Source: Saccharothrix violaceirubra (GTDB lineage: Bacteria > Actinomycetota > Actinomycetes > Mycobacteriales > Pseudonocardiaceae). Taken from it: a stretch of DNA of 64,000 nt. Shown here piece after piece: positions 37,635-45,985 of the stretch. The notes beneath the pieces were generated by a model that did not search any database, was not told the origin of the DNA, and worked only from the letters and a program-made list of their open reading frames with translations. The stretch lies in the NCBI RefSeq assembly GCF_014203755.1, contig NZ_JACHJS010000001.1, forward strand, positions 6,758,001 through 6,822,000, written 5' to 3'. The translations under genes were made by a program, and so were the position numbers. Each line of letters begins with the position of its first letter. Position 1 is the first letter of the stretch.

Positions 37635-38072
37635 TCGAACCAACACTCCAACCAACGTCGCACCCAACCCGCGACGCTCCAACACCAACAGCCGTTCCGT
37701 TGGAACCTGCGACCAACGATCCAACGATCGTTGCCAACCAACAGTCACAGATCAACGACACAGCCACAGACGTTGGAACCTCGAAGCAACACTCCAACCA
37801 ACGTCGCACCCAACCCGCGACGCTCCAACACCAACAGCCGTTCCGTTGGAACCTGCGACCAACGATCCAACGATCGTTGCCAACCAACAGTCACAGATCA
37901 ACGACACAGCCACAGACGTTGGAACCTCGAAGCAACACTCCAACCAACGTCGCACCCAACCCGCGACGCTCCAACACCAACAGCCGTTCCGTTGGAACCT
38001 GCGACCAACGATCCAACGATCGTTGCCAACCAACAGTCACAGATCAACGACACAGCCACAGACGTTGGAACC
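37635..38072. repeat. Three tandem 146-bp repeats
   Basis: Units begin at 37635, 37781 and 37927, exactly 146 bp apart, and are nearly identical; a fourth starts at 38073 and stops after a few bases. The plus strand is rich in A and C, with many CCAAC motifs and palindromes such as GTTCCGTTGGAAC. All plus frames stay open through it only because stops are absent from the unit; it is not treated as coding. Confidence 0.92.
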
Positions 38073-38136
38073 TCGAACCGGCGAGCAGTCGTCACTGCCA
38101 GTTAAACCTTAGCCCGATCGAGTGAAGCAAGGACCG

Positions 38137-39285
38137 TTACGAGATCGCATCATGCACCTGCTCCGCCACCCAATAGATCCGCCCCCCCCGCCCTACTGTC
38201 CCCACCTTCCGGAGAATGCCTTTCTCCTCAAGTGAGTCGATCAGGTTTCGAGCACCTTGATTAGTGACACTCAACGCGCCTTGAACGCGTTTCACAGTAA
38301 TGAACGGGTTCGAGAAAAACAAATCGACAACTTCGGCGGCCCTGCTCTTAGTGCCGCGAAGCTGCTCACGATACTTCTCTCGAAGCTCAACCAGCCTGCC
38401 AGCACGCTCCTCGGCATCAACCGCCTGCCTATAGACAGCAGTGAAGAAGAACTGCATCCACTCCTGGATCTCCCCACGCTCGCGAACTGCCTGAAGGCGA
38501 TCGTAGTACTCACGCCGGTTATCCTCCATGTAAGCACTTACATAGAGCAAGGGCAGTTCGAGGACTTTTTGCTCCATCAGCAGAAGGATTATCAGCAATC
38601 GGCCAATACGACCGTTGCCGTCCAGAAATGGGTGGATAGTCTCGAACTGATAGTGCATCAAAGCGCAGACTGCAAGGATCGGAAGCGAGGCCTCTTCGTT
38701 TATAAACTTCTCCCAGTCGGAGAGCACGTCATCAAGCAAATCCGGGAGAGGTGGGACAAAGGTTGCGGTATCGGGCGAGTCTGTAGGCGACCCGATCCAA
38801 ACCGGCGTCTTACGATACTCGCCAGGAAGCTTCTCCTGCCCCCGAACACCCGACAGTAGAACTTTATGAACTTCCCGCACAAAGCGTCGACTAATCGGCA
38901 GCTTCTCCAGAAGCTTCATACCTTCGCGAAGCGCCCGCTGATAGTTAATCACCTCCTCGATATCGTCATTCTCCGGAATGTCATCCGCAGCTTCCGCTTT
39001 AAGAACGTCCGACAACGAGGCCTCAGTGCCCTCGATCCGAGAACTCGCAACTGCCTCCCTGGTCAGGTACGGGTGCACCAAGATCGATGGGTCACGCAGA
39101 AGACGGCCTACGCCCGACAGTCGTCCCAGAGCTGCATCCGCCTTGGAGAGCGCCAAGATCGTCTTCGGCTCCATGACAAGCTCACGCGGCACAGGGGCAG
39201 GCTCGAAGTACCAGAAGGCCCACTTGTCTCCTGGCTTCTTGGTTACACGGCCGAACTGAGGTGCCTGGAAGGCTTCGGGCTTCAC
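38137..39285 (-). CDS. Fic-domain protein (adenylyltransferase)
   Basis: The 382-residue Fic protein carries the N-terminal inhibitory helix motif SSRIEGTEAS, which blocks the ATP site in class II Fic enzymes, the active motif HPFLDGNGRIGRLL, and a C-terminal winged helix (FFSNPFITVKRVQGALSVTNQGARNLI). It probably AMPylates a protein target. Base composition is clearly less GC-rich than its neighbours, with TTA, ATA and AGT-type codons, suggesting separate acquisition. GTG 39285 is chosen because TACCCT lies 7 nt upstream. Confidence 0.9.
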   Translation of the reverse strand: MKPEAFQAPQFGRVTKKPGDKWAFWYFEPAPVPRELVMEPKTILALSKADAALGRLSGVGRLLRDPSILVHPYLTREAVASSRIEGTEASLSDVLKAEAADDIPENDDIEEVINYQRALREGMKLLEKLPISRRFVREVHKVLLSGVRGQEKLPGEYRKTPVWIGSPTDSPDTATFVPPLPDLLDDVLSDWEKFINEEASLPILAVCALMHYQFETIHPFLDGNGRIGRLLIILLLMEQKVLELPLLYVSAYMEDNRREYYDRLQAVRERGEIQEWMQFFFTAVYRQAVDAEERAGRLVELREKYREQLRGTKSRAAEVVDLFFSNPFITVKRVQGALSVTNQGARNLIDSLEEKGILRKVGTVGRGGRIYWVAEQVHDAIS

Positions 39286-39298
39286 AAACCAGAGGGTA
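39286..39298 (-). promoter_or_regulatory. Leaderless -10 promoter of fic
   Basis: TACCCT (39293-39298, minus strand) lies 7 nt before GTG 39285. Confidence 0.5.
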
Positions 39299-39972
39299 CA
39301 ACGCAAACGCCTGATCCGTTGGAACTAACTCCTGACCAGGGAAGATGTGAAGCTGTACCGGCCAGTACTGACATCTCAACCTCGCGGAAGGGGACTCCGC
39401 ACCACGTGGATGTGTCACCGTCAGCAAGAGCTAGGCCTGCGCTGCGGACGCCTACGGTGCCGACGACCACGGTGCCATCCGATGACTGGACATCAAGATC
39501 AACCCCATGCCTTACCCCGCTCAAACGACGGCGAACGACCGTGCATGATGGTCGTTCGAGGTCCGGGAAGCGCCTGGTCATGAGGGGTGTTACCAGTTGC
39601 CGGCAGGTGGCGGGAGAAGTGGATACCTAATCCCGAGATAGCACGGGTCGACCAGCTTCAACCTCAACCGCTGTGGTGTCATGGTGTCTGTCCTGGCGGG
39701 GGTAGTGGTCGTCAGTCGTTCCTGTCCACCGCCGTCGCGAAATCCGACCCCGGCGATGTTCTTGGTCGCACCCAAGTGGGCCTGACGGCCCACTGGCGCG
39801 ACCGCGAGGCACCGGGGCCGTCCGCAACGGCAGAGGCCACGACTGACGACCACTGTGCCCAGGGCATGAGCGCGTCAAGTCAGGCTGACTTCAGCACCCA
39901 CTTGAAGAGCTTTCAAGCAGTCGCGACCCACGGGACGCTGAGGCAGACGTAGGCCCGGCTCAGCAAGCTGAT
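39299..39972. other. Gene-poor right part of the element
   Basis: Several open frames overlap here on both strands but none has family resemblance or a good start. A perfect 9-bp inverted repeat with a 9-nt loop lies at 39532-39558 (CGAACGACC/GGTCGTTCG). The stretch may be decayed coding sequence. Confidence 0.45.
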
Positions 39973-39995
39973 GTACAGCAACGAAGTACAGCAAC
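39973..39995. repeat. Right arm-type integrase site candidates
   Basis: GTACAGCAAC at 39973-39982 and 39986-39995, 13 bp apart, mirrors the left pair at 29250-29272. Confidence 0.65.
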
Positions 39996-40077
39996 CATCC
40001 CGACCTAGACCGGTCGTGCATGACCGTGCCTGACCTGCCCGTCTCCACCATGGCCGAAGATGACCTTGTCGCGGGCA

Positions 40078-40123
<46 letters not shown>

Positions 40124-40126
40124 AGA

Positions 40127-40162
40127 TCAGGCGCTGTCCGAGTTTCTTCGGACAGCGCCTGA
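40127..40162. terminator. Second copy of tRNA/int terminator
   Basis: A 15-bp stem (40127-40141 with 40148-40162) diverged from the one at 29206-29243, in the same position relative to the att repeat. Confidence 0.75.
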
Positions 40163-40179
40163 CTTGTCTGTACAGCAGC

Positions 40180-40240
40180 GCCAACGGCTGTCGTGAATGT
40201 GATCCTCGGCACTTCCGCTTTCGCCATCGGGTATTCGGGA
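40180..40240 (-). pseudogene. Relic of an earlier integrase gene
   Basis: On the minus strand this encodes AEVPRIT followed by a frameshifted HD-SR segment, matching KAGVPRITVHDGRR of the intact integrase. DNA similarity to 29443-29495 is obvious by eye. About 168 bp of the int 3' end is missing between it and the arm-site motif at 40170-40179. It shows that another element of this type once occupied the tRNA. Confidence 0.75.
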
Positions 40241-40320
40241 TCCGTCGCGCGGGTTGACCTGGCGGGTCCTGTTTTCGGTGCGCCGCTGGGGAGACGTAGG
40301 GGATATCGGGGTGAATGCCC

Positions 40321-40355
40321 GCCCGGGCGGAAGATCTCGGACCTTCCGCCCGGGC
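40321..40355 (-). terminator. Terminator of SPFH lipoprotein gene
   Basis: A 13-bp perfect stem (40321-40333 with 40343-40355) with a 9-nt loop lies 6 nt past the stop at 40362. Confidence 0.88.
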
Positions 40356-40361
40356 TTCGGG

Positions 40362-41249
40362 TCACTTGCCGCCGACGATGATCGGTGAGCCCTGCGGGAC
40401 CGGCAGGACCTGGACCTTGCCGTCCTTGATCGCCTGGTTGATCGCCTGTTGCTGCTGGTACGCCTGGTACCCCGCCAAGCCGCCCGGGAAGTTCTCGGCC
40501 GCCTTCTTGTCCACCTCCGCCGCCTGGTTTCTGAGTTCGGCGGCCTGCTTGTCGGTCAGGCCGGACATCAGGGCGGGCTGGATGTCGGGCTTCTGGAGCA
40601 GCACCGCGTTGATGCTGATCAGTTCCACGCCTTGCGTCAGGGTCTTCAGGATCTCCGGCAACTGCCCCAGGACGTCCTGCTCCCACTGGGCCTTCTTCGC
40701 CGGGTCCGTGTAGAGCTGGAGCCACCCGTACTTCAACGCCTCGTTGTCGGCGGCCCGGTCGAGGGCGGCGCCGACGTAGTTCCGCAGCAGCTTCCGCCAC
40801 CCCTCGCGCATCGACTCGCCGCCCTCGAGCGGGGCGGCTTCGTACTTCGCGGCGATCAGCTCGTGGAACATCTGCAACCGACCACCCGGCCAGGTCTTCC
40901 CGCTCGGGTCGGTGAACTCGGCGCAGTCGGTGTTGAGCGTGAACTTGACCGTGCCGGACACGCTGATCTCCTGCGCGTCGCTGGTGGTCGAGGTCAACTG
41001 GGCGGAGTCCAGGCCCTCGTCGGGGCCGAAGGTGAAGTCGCGTTGGCCGGCCGGGTAGTAGTAGTGGTCGTCCGCGATGTCGTTGAGCTCGCGGGTGCCG
41101 GTGGGGACGCACTGCACGAAGACCCGGGAGTCGAACATTCCGGCCCCGTACTGGAGTGCGACCTCGGAGGCGGTGGTGTTCGCGATCGAACACCCGGACA
41201 CGGCCAATGTGGCGGTGGCGAGCAGGGCGACGGTAAAGCGGCGGTTCAC
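40362..41249 (-). CDS. SPFH-domain lipoprotein
   Basis: The 295-residue protein has a lipoprotein signal peptide with lipobox LAVSGC (Cys20). A band-7/SPFH-like domain and a helical region follow (LPEILKTLTQGVELISINAV, QAAELRNQAAEVDKKAAENF). SPFH proteins form membrane-associated rings. Attachment by lipid on the outer face is unusual for the family, which generally uses a membrane helix. GTG 41249 has an AGGAGA site. Confidence 0.82.
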   Translation of the reverse strand: MNRRFTVALLATATLAVSGCSIANTTASEVALQYGAGMFDSRVFVQCVPTGTRELNDIADDHYYYPAGQRDFTFGPDEGLDSAQLTSTTSDAQEISVSGTVKFTLNTDCAEFTDPSGKTWPGGRLQMFHELIAAKYEAAPLEGGESMREGWRKLLRNYVGAALDRAADNEALKYGWLQLYTDPAKKAQWEQDVLGQLPEILKTLTQGVELISINAVLLQKPDIQPALMSGLTDKQAAELRNQAAEVDKKAAENFPGGLAGYQAYQQQQAINQAIKDGKVQVLPVPQGSPIIVGGK

Positions 41250-41538
41250 AACGTCTCCTGACGTGATGACGCGCGGTGCGCGTGGAGCGGCTGGCTCGGA
41301 CGGCGGATGACGAGACGGCATCGAGATCGCGGTATGGGCACCCCGACCTCGTACGCGCGAGTATGGCGAGACCGGCCTCCACGCCGAAGGCGAATGCGTC
41401 GGCATCGCTCGAACGCCCACGGACGCAGCACCCCGCCTCGGATCTGGGGGGATTGCCGAGCACTGATCGTCATTCCGAAACCGACACGAACCGAATGAAG
41501 GCCGGCCTGAGGAGCGCTAGCGTTCCAGGTGGGCAAAC

Positions 41539-41748
41539 GTCGTCCCCGCGCGAGCGGGGGTGGTCCGGCTCCGCTGGTCGTCAACGCCCTGGTCGAGGCG
41601 TCGTCCCCGCGCGAGCGGGGGTGGTCCCGGCTCACCGCGGCTCGTGCGCTCGATGGTCATGGTTTCCCCGCGCGAGCGGGGTGGTTCCGGGACGCCCAGG
41701 CGCGTGGCGATGAAGTCGGCGTCGTCCCCGCGCGAGTAGGGACGACGC
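41539..41748 (+). CRISPR. Short decayed CRISPR array, type I-E-like repeats
   Basis: Four 28-bp repeats begin at 41539, 41600, 41661 and 41721. The first two are identical (start GTCGTCCCCGCGCGAGCG); the third has several changes and the fourth loses its 3' half. Spacers are 33, 33 and 32 bp. Repeat form and period are those of type I-E. Degeneration at the right end fits the leader-distal side. No cas gene is in the window. Confidence 0.85.
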
Positions 41749-42371
41749 CGGTGGTGCGCGGTGCCGGCCGTCGGGGCGTCGTCGTTCCGTGCCTGTGGAG
41801 ATGATCTGGCCGGGACTGTTGTCCGACGTCGAGGACGGTCGTTGTGTCTGGTCAGTGGGGGTGGCTGCCGCCTGGCGGAGGTGGCGGCAGCCCTGCCCGT
41901 GGCCGGGTGCGGACCCGGTCGGAGGGAGTTTTCGAGAACTCCGCAAGTCCTCGGGGGTGGGGTCGTTGTGGGGGTTAGCGGGTCATCACCAGTCGGGCTA
42001 CGCGGGCCGCTGTCACCCACAGCCATCGGGGGACCGGGGTCCTGTGGGCGTGGTTGGGCTTGGTGGTGGGCCGTTGTTGGGGCATTTGTTCTTCTTGTCC
42101 TGACTTGGTCTGGCTGTGGGCGGTTGGGTATGCCCGTTCGATGGTTCGGGTATGCCTCAGGGTCGCACTTTCGGGTGAAGTGTTCGCTCCTGTCCATTGA
42201 CATGACGTAACGTAACTGGTGCGTGAGCCGCAGTCACGCACTGTTAGGCCGATCGGGTGTTGTTCCGCTACTCGATCTCACTGTGCGTAACGAGAAGTGT
42301 GGTGGGGGCCGCTGTCCTAGTGGCTGCGTTTCCTGCCTTTCCGCCGCTTCTCACCAGGGAGAGCCAAACTT
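41749..42371. other. Gene-free interval after CRISPR remnant
   Basis: No supported gene. G/T-rich on the plus strand in 41880-42180. A perfect 8-bp inverted repeat GTGCGTGA/TCACGCAC with a 7-nt loop lies at 42219-42241 after TGACGTAACGTAAC, and may regulate the next small gene. Open frames here look like chance. Confidence 0.45.
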
Positions 42372-42602
42372 ATGAGCACCGTCTCCACGTTCAAGAGTCC
42401 TGCCAGAGCCGCCTGGTTGCCGGTGGTGGCGTGGGCGCAGGTCGCCGTTGCCGTCGCCGCCACGATCGCCGTCCTCGCCTCCCCGCTGCTCGGGGTCACG
42501 GCCGGCGTGTTGTTGCTGTTCGTGGCCTTGGGTGCGCGTTCCATGAAGCGTGCGTCCCAGACCATGGACAAAATCTTCGCGGAGGAACTCGACCGGCGGT
42601 GA
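42372..42602 (+). CDS. Small membrane protein
   Basis: The 76-residue protein has two adjacent membrane segments (about 14-36 and 38-52, LLGVTAGVLLLFVAL) and a basic/amphipathic tail MKRASQTMDKIFAEELDRR. A GGGAG site is 10 nt upstream. It precedes the methyltransferase gene by 27 nt. Not recognised. Confidence 0.5.
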   Translation: MSTVSTFKSPARAAWLPVVAWAQVAVAVAATIAVLASPLLGVTAGVLLLFVALGARSMKRASQTMDKIFAEELDRR

Positions 42603-42629
42603 CGCCCGCCCCGCGGGCACCATCGAACC

Positions 42630-43427
42630 GTGACCGAGAACCTCTCACCGTCATCGGTGCACGCCGCGTACGGCGCCGGTGACCTGGCCGAACTGTCCGT
42701 CTTCGCGGGCGGCTTCATCAACTTCGGGTACTGGGCCGGCCTCCCCGCGGACGGCCCGCCGACCCTCGACCACCGGATCGCGTCCGGGATCGCGTTGTAC
42801 GACCTGGTCCTCGACGAGATCTCGCCCGGCGACCGGGTGGTCGAGGTCGGGTGCGGTCGTGGACTGGGTGCCCGACGGGCGTTGACGCGTGCCCCCTCGA
42901 GTGTCGTCGGGGTCGACGTCACGCCCGAGCAGGTCGAACGCGCGCGTTCGGCCGGCACCGACCCGCGCCTGGAGTTCGTCGTCGGGTCCGCCGACGACCT
43001 GCCGCTGTCCGATGACTCCTCCGACCTGCTGATCTCCGTCGAGGCCGCCCAGCACTTCGCCGACCTGTCCGCCTTCTTCCGCGAAGCGGCACGGGTATTG
43101 GTACCCGGTGGGCGTCTCGTGCTCACCACGTTTTTCGCCGCCGACGACGACGCGGGGCCAAAGCTGTCCGCCCTGCTCGAGACCTTCGCGTCCGGCCTCG
43201 ATCGGGCTCACCCCATCAGCCGGGTTCCGGATCAGCTCGCCGCTGCCGGGTTCGTCGACGTGCGCATTCGCTCGATCGGGGAACACGTGTGGCGTGGCCT
43301 GGACCGGTGGATCGCACAGGGTGAACGGCGGGACTCCTGGGACCGCGACTGGCTGCGGGCCGCCGACCGGGGCCTGTTGGACTACCACCTGCTCACCGCC
43401 CGGCTGCCGGCAGGATCGGGCTCGTGA
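42630..43427 (+). CDS. SAM-dependent methyltransferase
   Basis: The 265-residue class I methyltransferase has motif I VVEVGCGRGLG (about 70-80), an acidic SAM-ribose region VVGVDVTPEQ, LLISVEAAQHF and VLVPGGRLVLTT. It resembles the small-molecule C/O-methyltransferases of the Erg6/UbiE type; substrate unknown. GTG 42630. Its stop overlaps the peptidase start as GTGA. Confidence 0.88.
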   Translation: MTENLSPSSVHAAYGAGDLAELSVFAGGFINFGYWAGLPADGPPTLDHRIASGIALYDLVLDEISPGDRVVEVGCGRGLGARRALTRAPSSVVGVDVTPEQVERARSAGTDPRLEFVVGSADDLPLSDDSSDLLISVEAAQHFADLSAFFREAARVLVPGGRLVLTTFFAADDDAGPKLSALLETFASGLDRAHPISRVPDQLAAAGFVDVRIRSIGEHVWRGLDRWIAQGERRDSWDRDWLRAADRGLLDYHLLTARLPAGSGS

Positions 43428-45235
43428 CCACGCACCCGACGGCCGACGTGCCCGCCCAGCTCTTCGCCGACCCCGCGGCCGAGGAGCGCTGGCGCTCCCG
43501 CTTCACCGCACCCCGCGTGACGCTGCCCGACTGGGCCGACGACGCACCGGACCGCAGCCTCTACCTGTCGAACTCCAGCGGCGTCTGGGAGATCTACGCC
43601 TGGGACCGCGCGTCCGATTCCCATCGCAAGGTCACCGATCGGCCCAACGGCACGTCACACGCCACGCTCAGTCCCGACGGCGAAACCATCTGGTGGTTCT
43701 CCGACACGGATGGTGACGAGTTCGGCATCTGGGTGACCGAGCCATTCGCTGAATCCGGTGGTAGCGCCGAGCCCGGTGTCGACGGCGTCCACGCCGGCTA
43801 CTCCGCGGGCCTCGCCGTCGGGCACGACCTCGTCGCGGTCGCCACGTCCACCGACGACGGCACGGTCGTGCACGTCTCGCGCTCCGGCGGACCCGCCGAG
43901 GTCGTCTACGAGCACCGCAACGACGCCGGCCTCGCCGCGCTGTCCAAGGACGAGACCCTCCTGGCCGTCGCCCACTCCGAGCACGGCGACAACCGGCACC
44001 TCGCGTTGCGCGTGATCACGCCGACCGGCGACAAGGTCGCCGAGAAGTGGGACGGTCCCGACAAGGGCCTCGACGCGATCGCGTTCAGCCCGGTGCGCGG
44101 GGACAACAGGTTGCTGGTCGGCCACGAACGGCGTGGCCGTGAGGAACTCCTGATCTGGGACGTGGCCGCGGACACCGAGACCGAGCTGCACATCGACCTG
44201 CCCGGCGAGATCAGCGCCGACTGGTACCCGGAGGCCGACGCGCTGCTCATCGTGCACACGTTCCGCGTGCGCAACACGTTGCACCGCTACGACCTCAAGA
44301 CCGGCACCCTCACGACGCTCGGCACCCCGCGCGGCACGGTCGGTTCCGCCTCCGTCCGCCCCGACGGCGCCGTGGAGTACTCGTGGTCCTCGGCCGCACG
44401 CCCCGGCGTCGTGCGCGTGCTCGACACCGACGGCGACGAGCGCGTCCTGCTCGCGCCCGCCGGGCACACCCCGCCGCCGTCGGTCGGTCTGGAGGACGTC
44501 TTCGTCGGCGACGTGCACGCCCTGGTCGCCCGGCCGGAGAACGCGCCGGCCGGCCCGCTGCCGACCGTCTTCCTGCTGCACGGCGGCCCGCACGCGGCGG
44601 ACGAGGACCGGTTCTCGGCGTACCGCGCGGTCTGGCTGGACGCGGGCTACGCGGTGGTGCACGTCAACTACCGCGGCTCGACCGGGTACGGCTCGGCCTG
44701 GCGGGACGCGACGACCGGGCGGCCCGGCACGACCGAACTCGAGGACGTGGCCGCCGTGCACGACTGGGCCGTTGCCGAGGGTTTCGCCGACCCGGCCAAG
44801 TGCGTGGTGGACGGTGCGTCGTGGGGCGGCTACCTGACCCTGCTCGCGCTGGGCACCCAGCCCGAGCGGTGGGCGGCCGGTGTCGCGGGCGTGCCGGTGG
44901 CCGACTACGTCGCCGCGTACGAGGACGAGATGGAGCCGTTGCGGGCGTTCGACCGGGCCCTGTTCGGAGGATCGCCCGAGGAGGTCCCCGACCTCTACCG
45001 CGAGGCTTCGCCGTTGACCTACGTGGACGACGTGCGCGTGCCCGTGCTCGTGCTGGCCGGCGAGAACGACCCGCGCTGCCCGATCCGGCAGATCGACAAC
45101 TACCTGGACCGGCTGGCGGCGCGCGGCGCGCGGTACGAGGTGTACCGGTACGACGCGGGCCACGGCTCGCTGGTCGTCGCCGAGACGATCCGCCAGACCG
45201 CGGCCGAGGTCGCGTTCGTGGGCCGGGTGCTGTGA
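43424..45235 (+). CDS. S9-family peptidase (prolyl oligopeptidase type)
   Basis: The 603-residue cytoplasmic serine peptidase has an N-terminal beta-propeller (about 40-330; repeated DG/SPDGETIWW units) and a C-terminal alpha/beta-hydrolase domain. The catalytic Ser lies in DGASWGGYLTL, Asp in LAGENDPRCPI and His in DAGHGSLV. No signal peptide is seen. Likely an acylaminoacyl- or oligopeptidase. Translationally coupled to the methyltransferase. Confidence 0.92.
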   Translation: MTTHPTADVPAQLFADPAAEERWRSRFTAPRVTLPDWADDAPDRSLYLSNSSGVWEIYAWDRASDSHRKVTDRPNGTSHATLSPDGETIWWFSDTDGDEFGIWVTEPFAESGGSAEPGVDGVHAGYSAGLAVGHDLVAVATSTDDGTVVHVSRSGGPAEVVYEHRNDAGLAALSKDETLLAVAHSEHGDNRHLALRVITPTGDKVAEKWDGPDKGLDAIAFSPVRGDNRLLVGHERRGREELLIWDVAADTETELHIDLPGEISADWYPEADALLIVHTFRVRNTLHRYDLKTGTLTTLGTPRGTVGSASVRPDGAVEYSWSSAARPGVVRVLDTDGDERVLLAPAGHTPPPSVGLEDVFVGDVHALVARPENAPAGPLPTVFLLHGGPHAADEDRFSAYRAVWLDAGYAVVHVNYRGSTGYGSAWRDATTGRPGTTELEDVAAVHDWAVAEGFADPAKCVVDGASWGGYLTLLALGTQPERWAAGVAGVPVADYVAAYEDEMEPLRAFDRALFGGSPEEVPDLYREASPLTYVDDVRVPVLVLAGENDPRCPIRQIDNYLDRLAARGARYEVYRYDAGHGSLVVAETIRQTAAEVAFVGRVL

Positions 45236-45278
45236 GACGTCGTGCGGGGTGGCCGCCTGCCACCCCGCACGACCGGTG

Positions 45279-45578
45279 TCACTTGCCCTGGTCCAGTGGT
45301 GCGACCAGGTCCTTGACCGCGACCCAGCGTGGCCGCCAGTCGCGGATGATCACATCCCGGGGGATGTCCAGTCCGTTGCTCAAGAGCGCTTCCACGATCC
45401 GCCACGACGGGAGCACGGCGCCTTTGAACGCCCGTTGGAGGGTGCTCGGCGAGCCCTTGTGCTCCATGCGCCGGGCCAGGTCGCGCAGCGACAGCTCGCC
45501 GGCGTCACGACGGGCGCGGCGCAGTTCGTAGGCGAAGTCCGCGATCGCGCTCGCGACTTCGGGGCTGGGCGAGGGCAT
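45279..45578 (-). CDS. Small XRE-like DNA-binding protein
   Basis: The 99-residue protein has an XRE-type helix-turn-helix in FAYELRRARRDAGELSLRDLA and STLQRAFKGAVLPSWRIVEALL, followed by a short C-terminal RDVIIRDWRPRW segment. ATG 45578 is chosen. Such proteins are numerous in actinomycetes; target unknown. Confidence 0.75.
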   Translation of the reverse strand: MPSPSPEVASAIADFAYELRRARRDAGELSLRDLARRMEHKGSPSTLQRAFKGAVLPSWRIVEALLSNGLDIPRDVIIRDWRPRWVAVKDLVAPLDQGK

Positions 45579-45817
45579 GTTCCATGTACCCCTTCCCGCG
45601 CGGCGGAAGGTCCCCGCGCGGACACGTGTCGGCTTGCGGGTTCCGGGCGGCGACTCGGGCCGCCCGGGAACGGGTTCCGGTGAACCGGAACTCCGCAACG
45701 CCCTCCTCTCCGTTGCTATTGACCTGGACGTGGGCTTTTCGCGCCGGACTGGCAGGTCCTGCGTGGCGCAGGTGGCTGATGGTAGCGCGCCGACCACCTG
45801 TTGGCGTGACCGCGTAC

Positions 45818-45876
45818 CCGCCTCGGGGATAAGAGCCGTCAGATGATCAGTCCCCGCATGTTATCCCCACGGAGGC
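45818..45876. repeat. Long-loop inverted repeat
   Basis: CGCCTC-GGGGATAA (45818-45831) pairs with TTATCCCC-ACG-GAGGCG (45860-45876), a 14-bp stem with a 3-nt bulge and a 28-nt loop. It lies between no clear genes. Confidence 0.5.
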
Positions 45877-45955
45877 GGTTTTGGCATCGCCGGAGTTTCG
45901 CCGGACGCGCGTACGGAACGGGCGGCGGCAGTATTGCGGCGGCCTATGTCAAGCG

Positions 45956-45985
45956 AAAGGCCCCCCACTGCCATGGGGGGCCTTT
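45956..45985. terminator. Strong hairpin with T tract
   Basis: An 11-bp perfect stem AAAGGCCCCCC (45956-45966) with 45975-45985, followed by TTTCTTTG. It is a classical terminator but no gene clearly ends at it from the left, so it may end an unrecognised RNA. Confidence 0.75.

Noticed and set aside
37560..38125. Open frames through the tandem repeats, all plus frames and one minus frame
   Set aside because: The 146-bp unit simply lacks stops; no start signal or family, and the same peptide appears in all frames.
39282..39952. Possible small genes right of fic on either strand
   Set aside because: No ribosome site, no -10 hexamer and no recognisable family; may be decayed DNA.
41761..42210. 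A 149-codon open frame after the CRISPR remnant
   Set aside because: G/T-rich low-complexity translation with no family features; likely chance.
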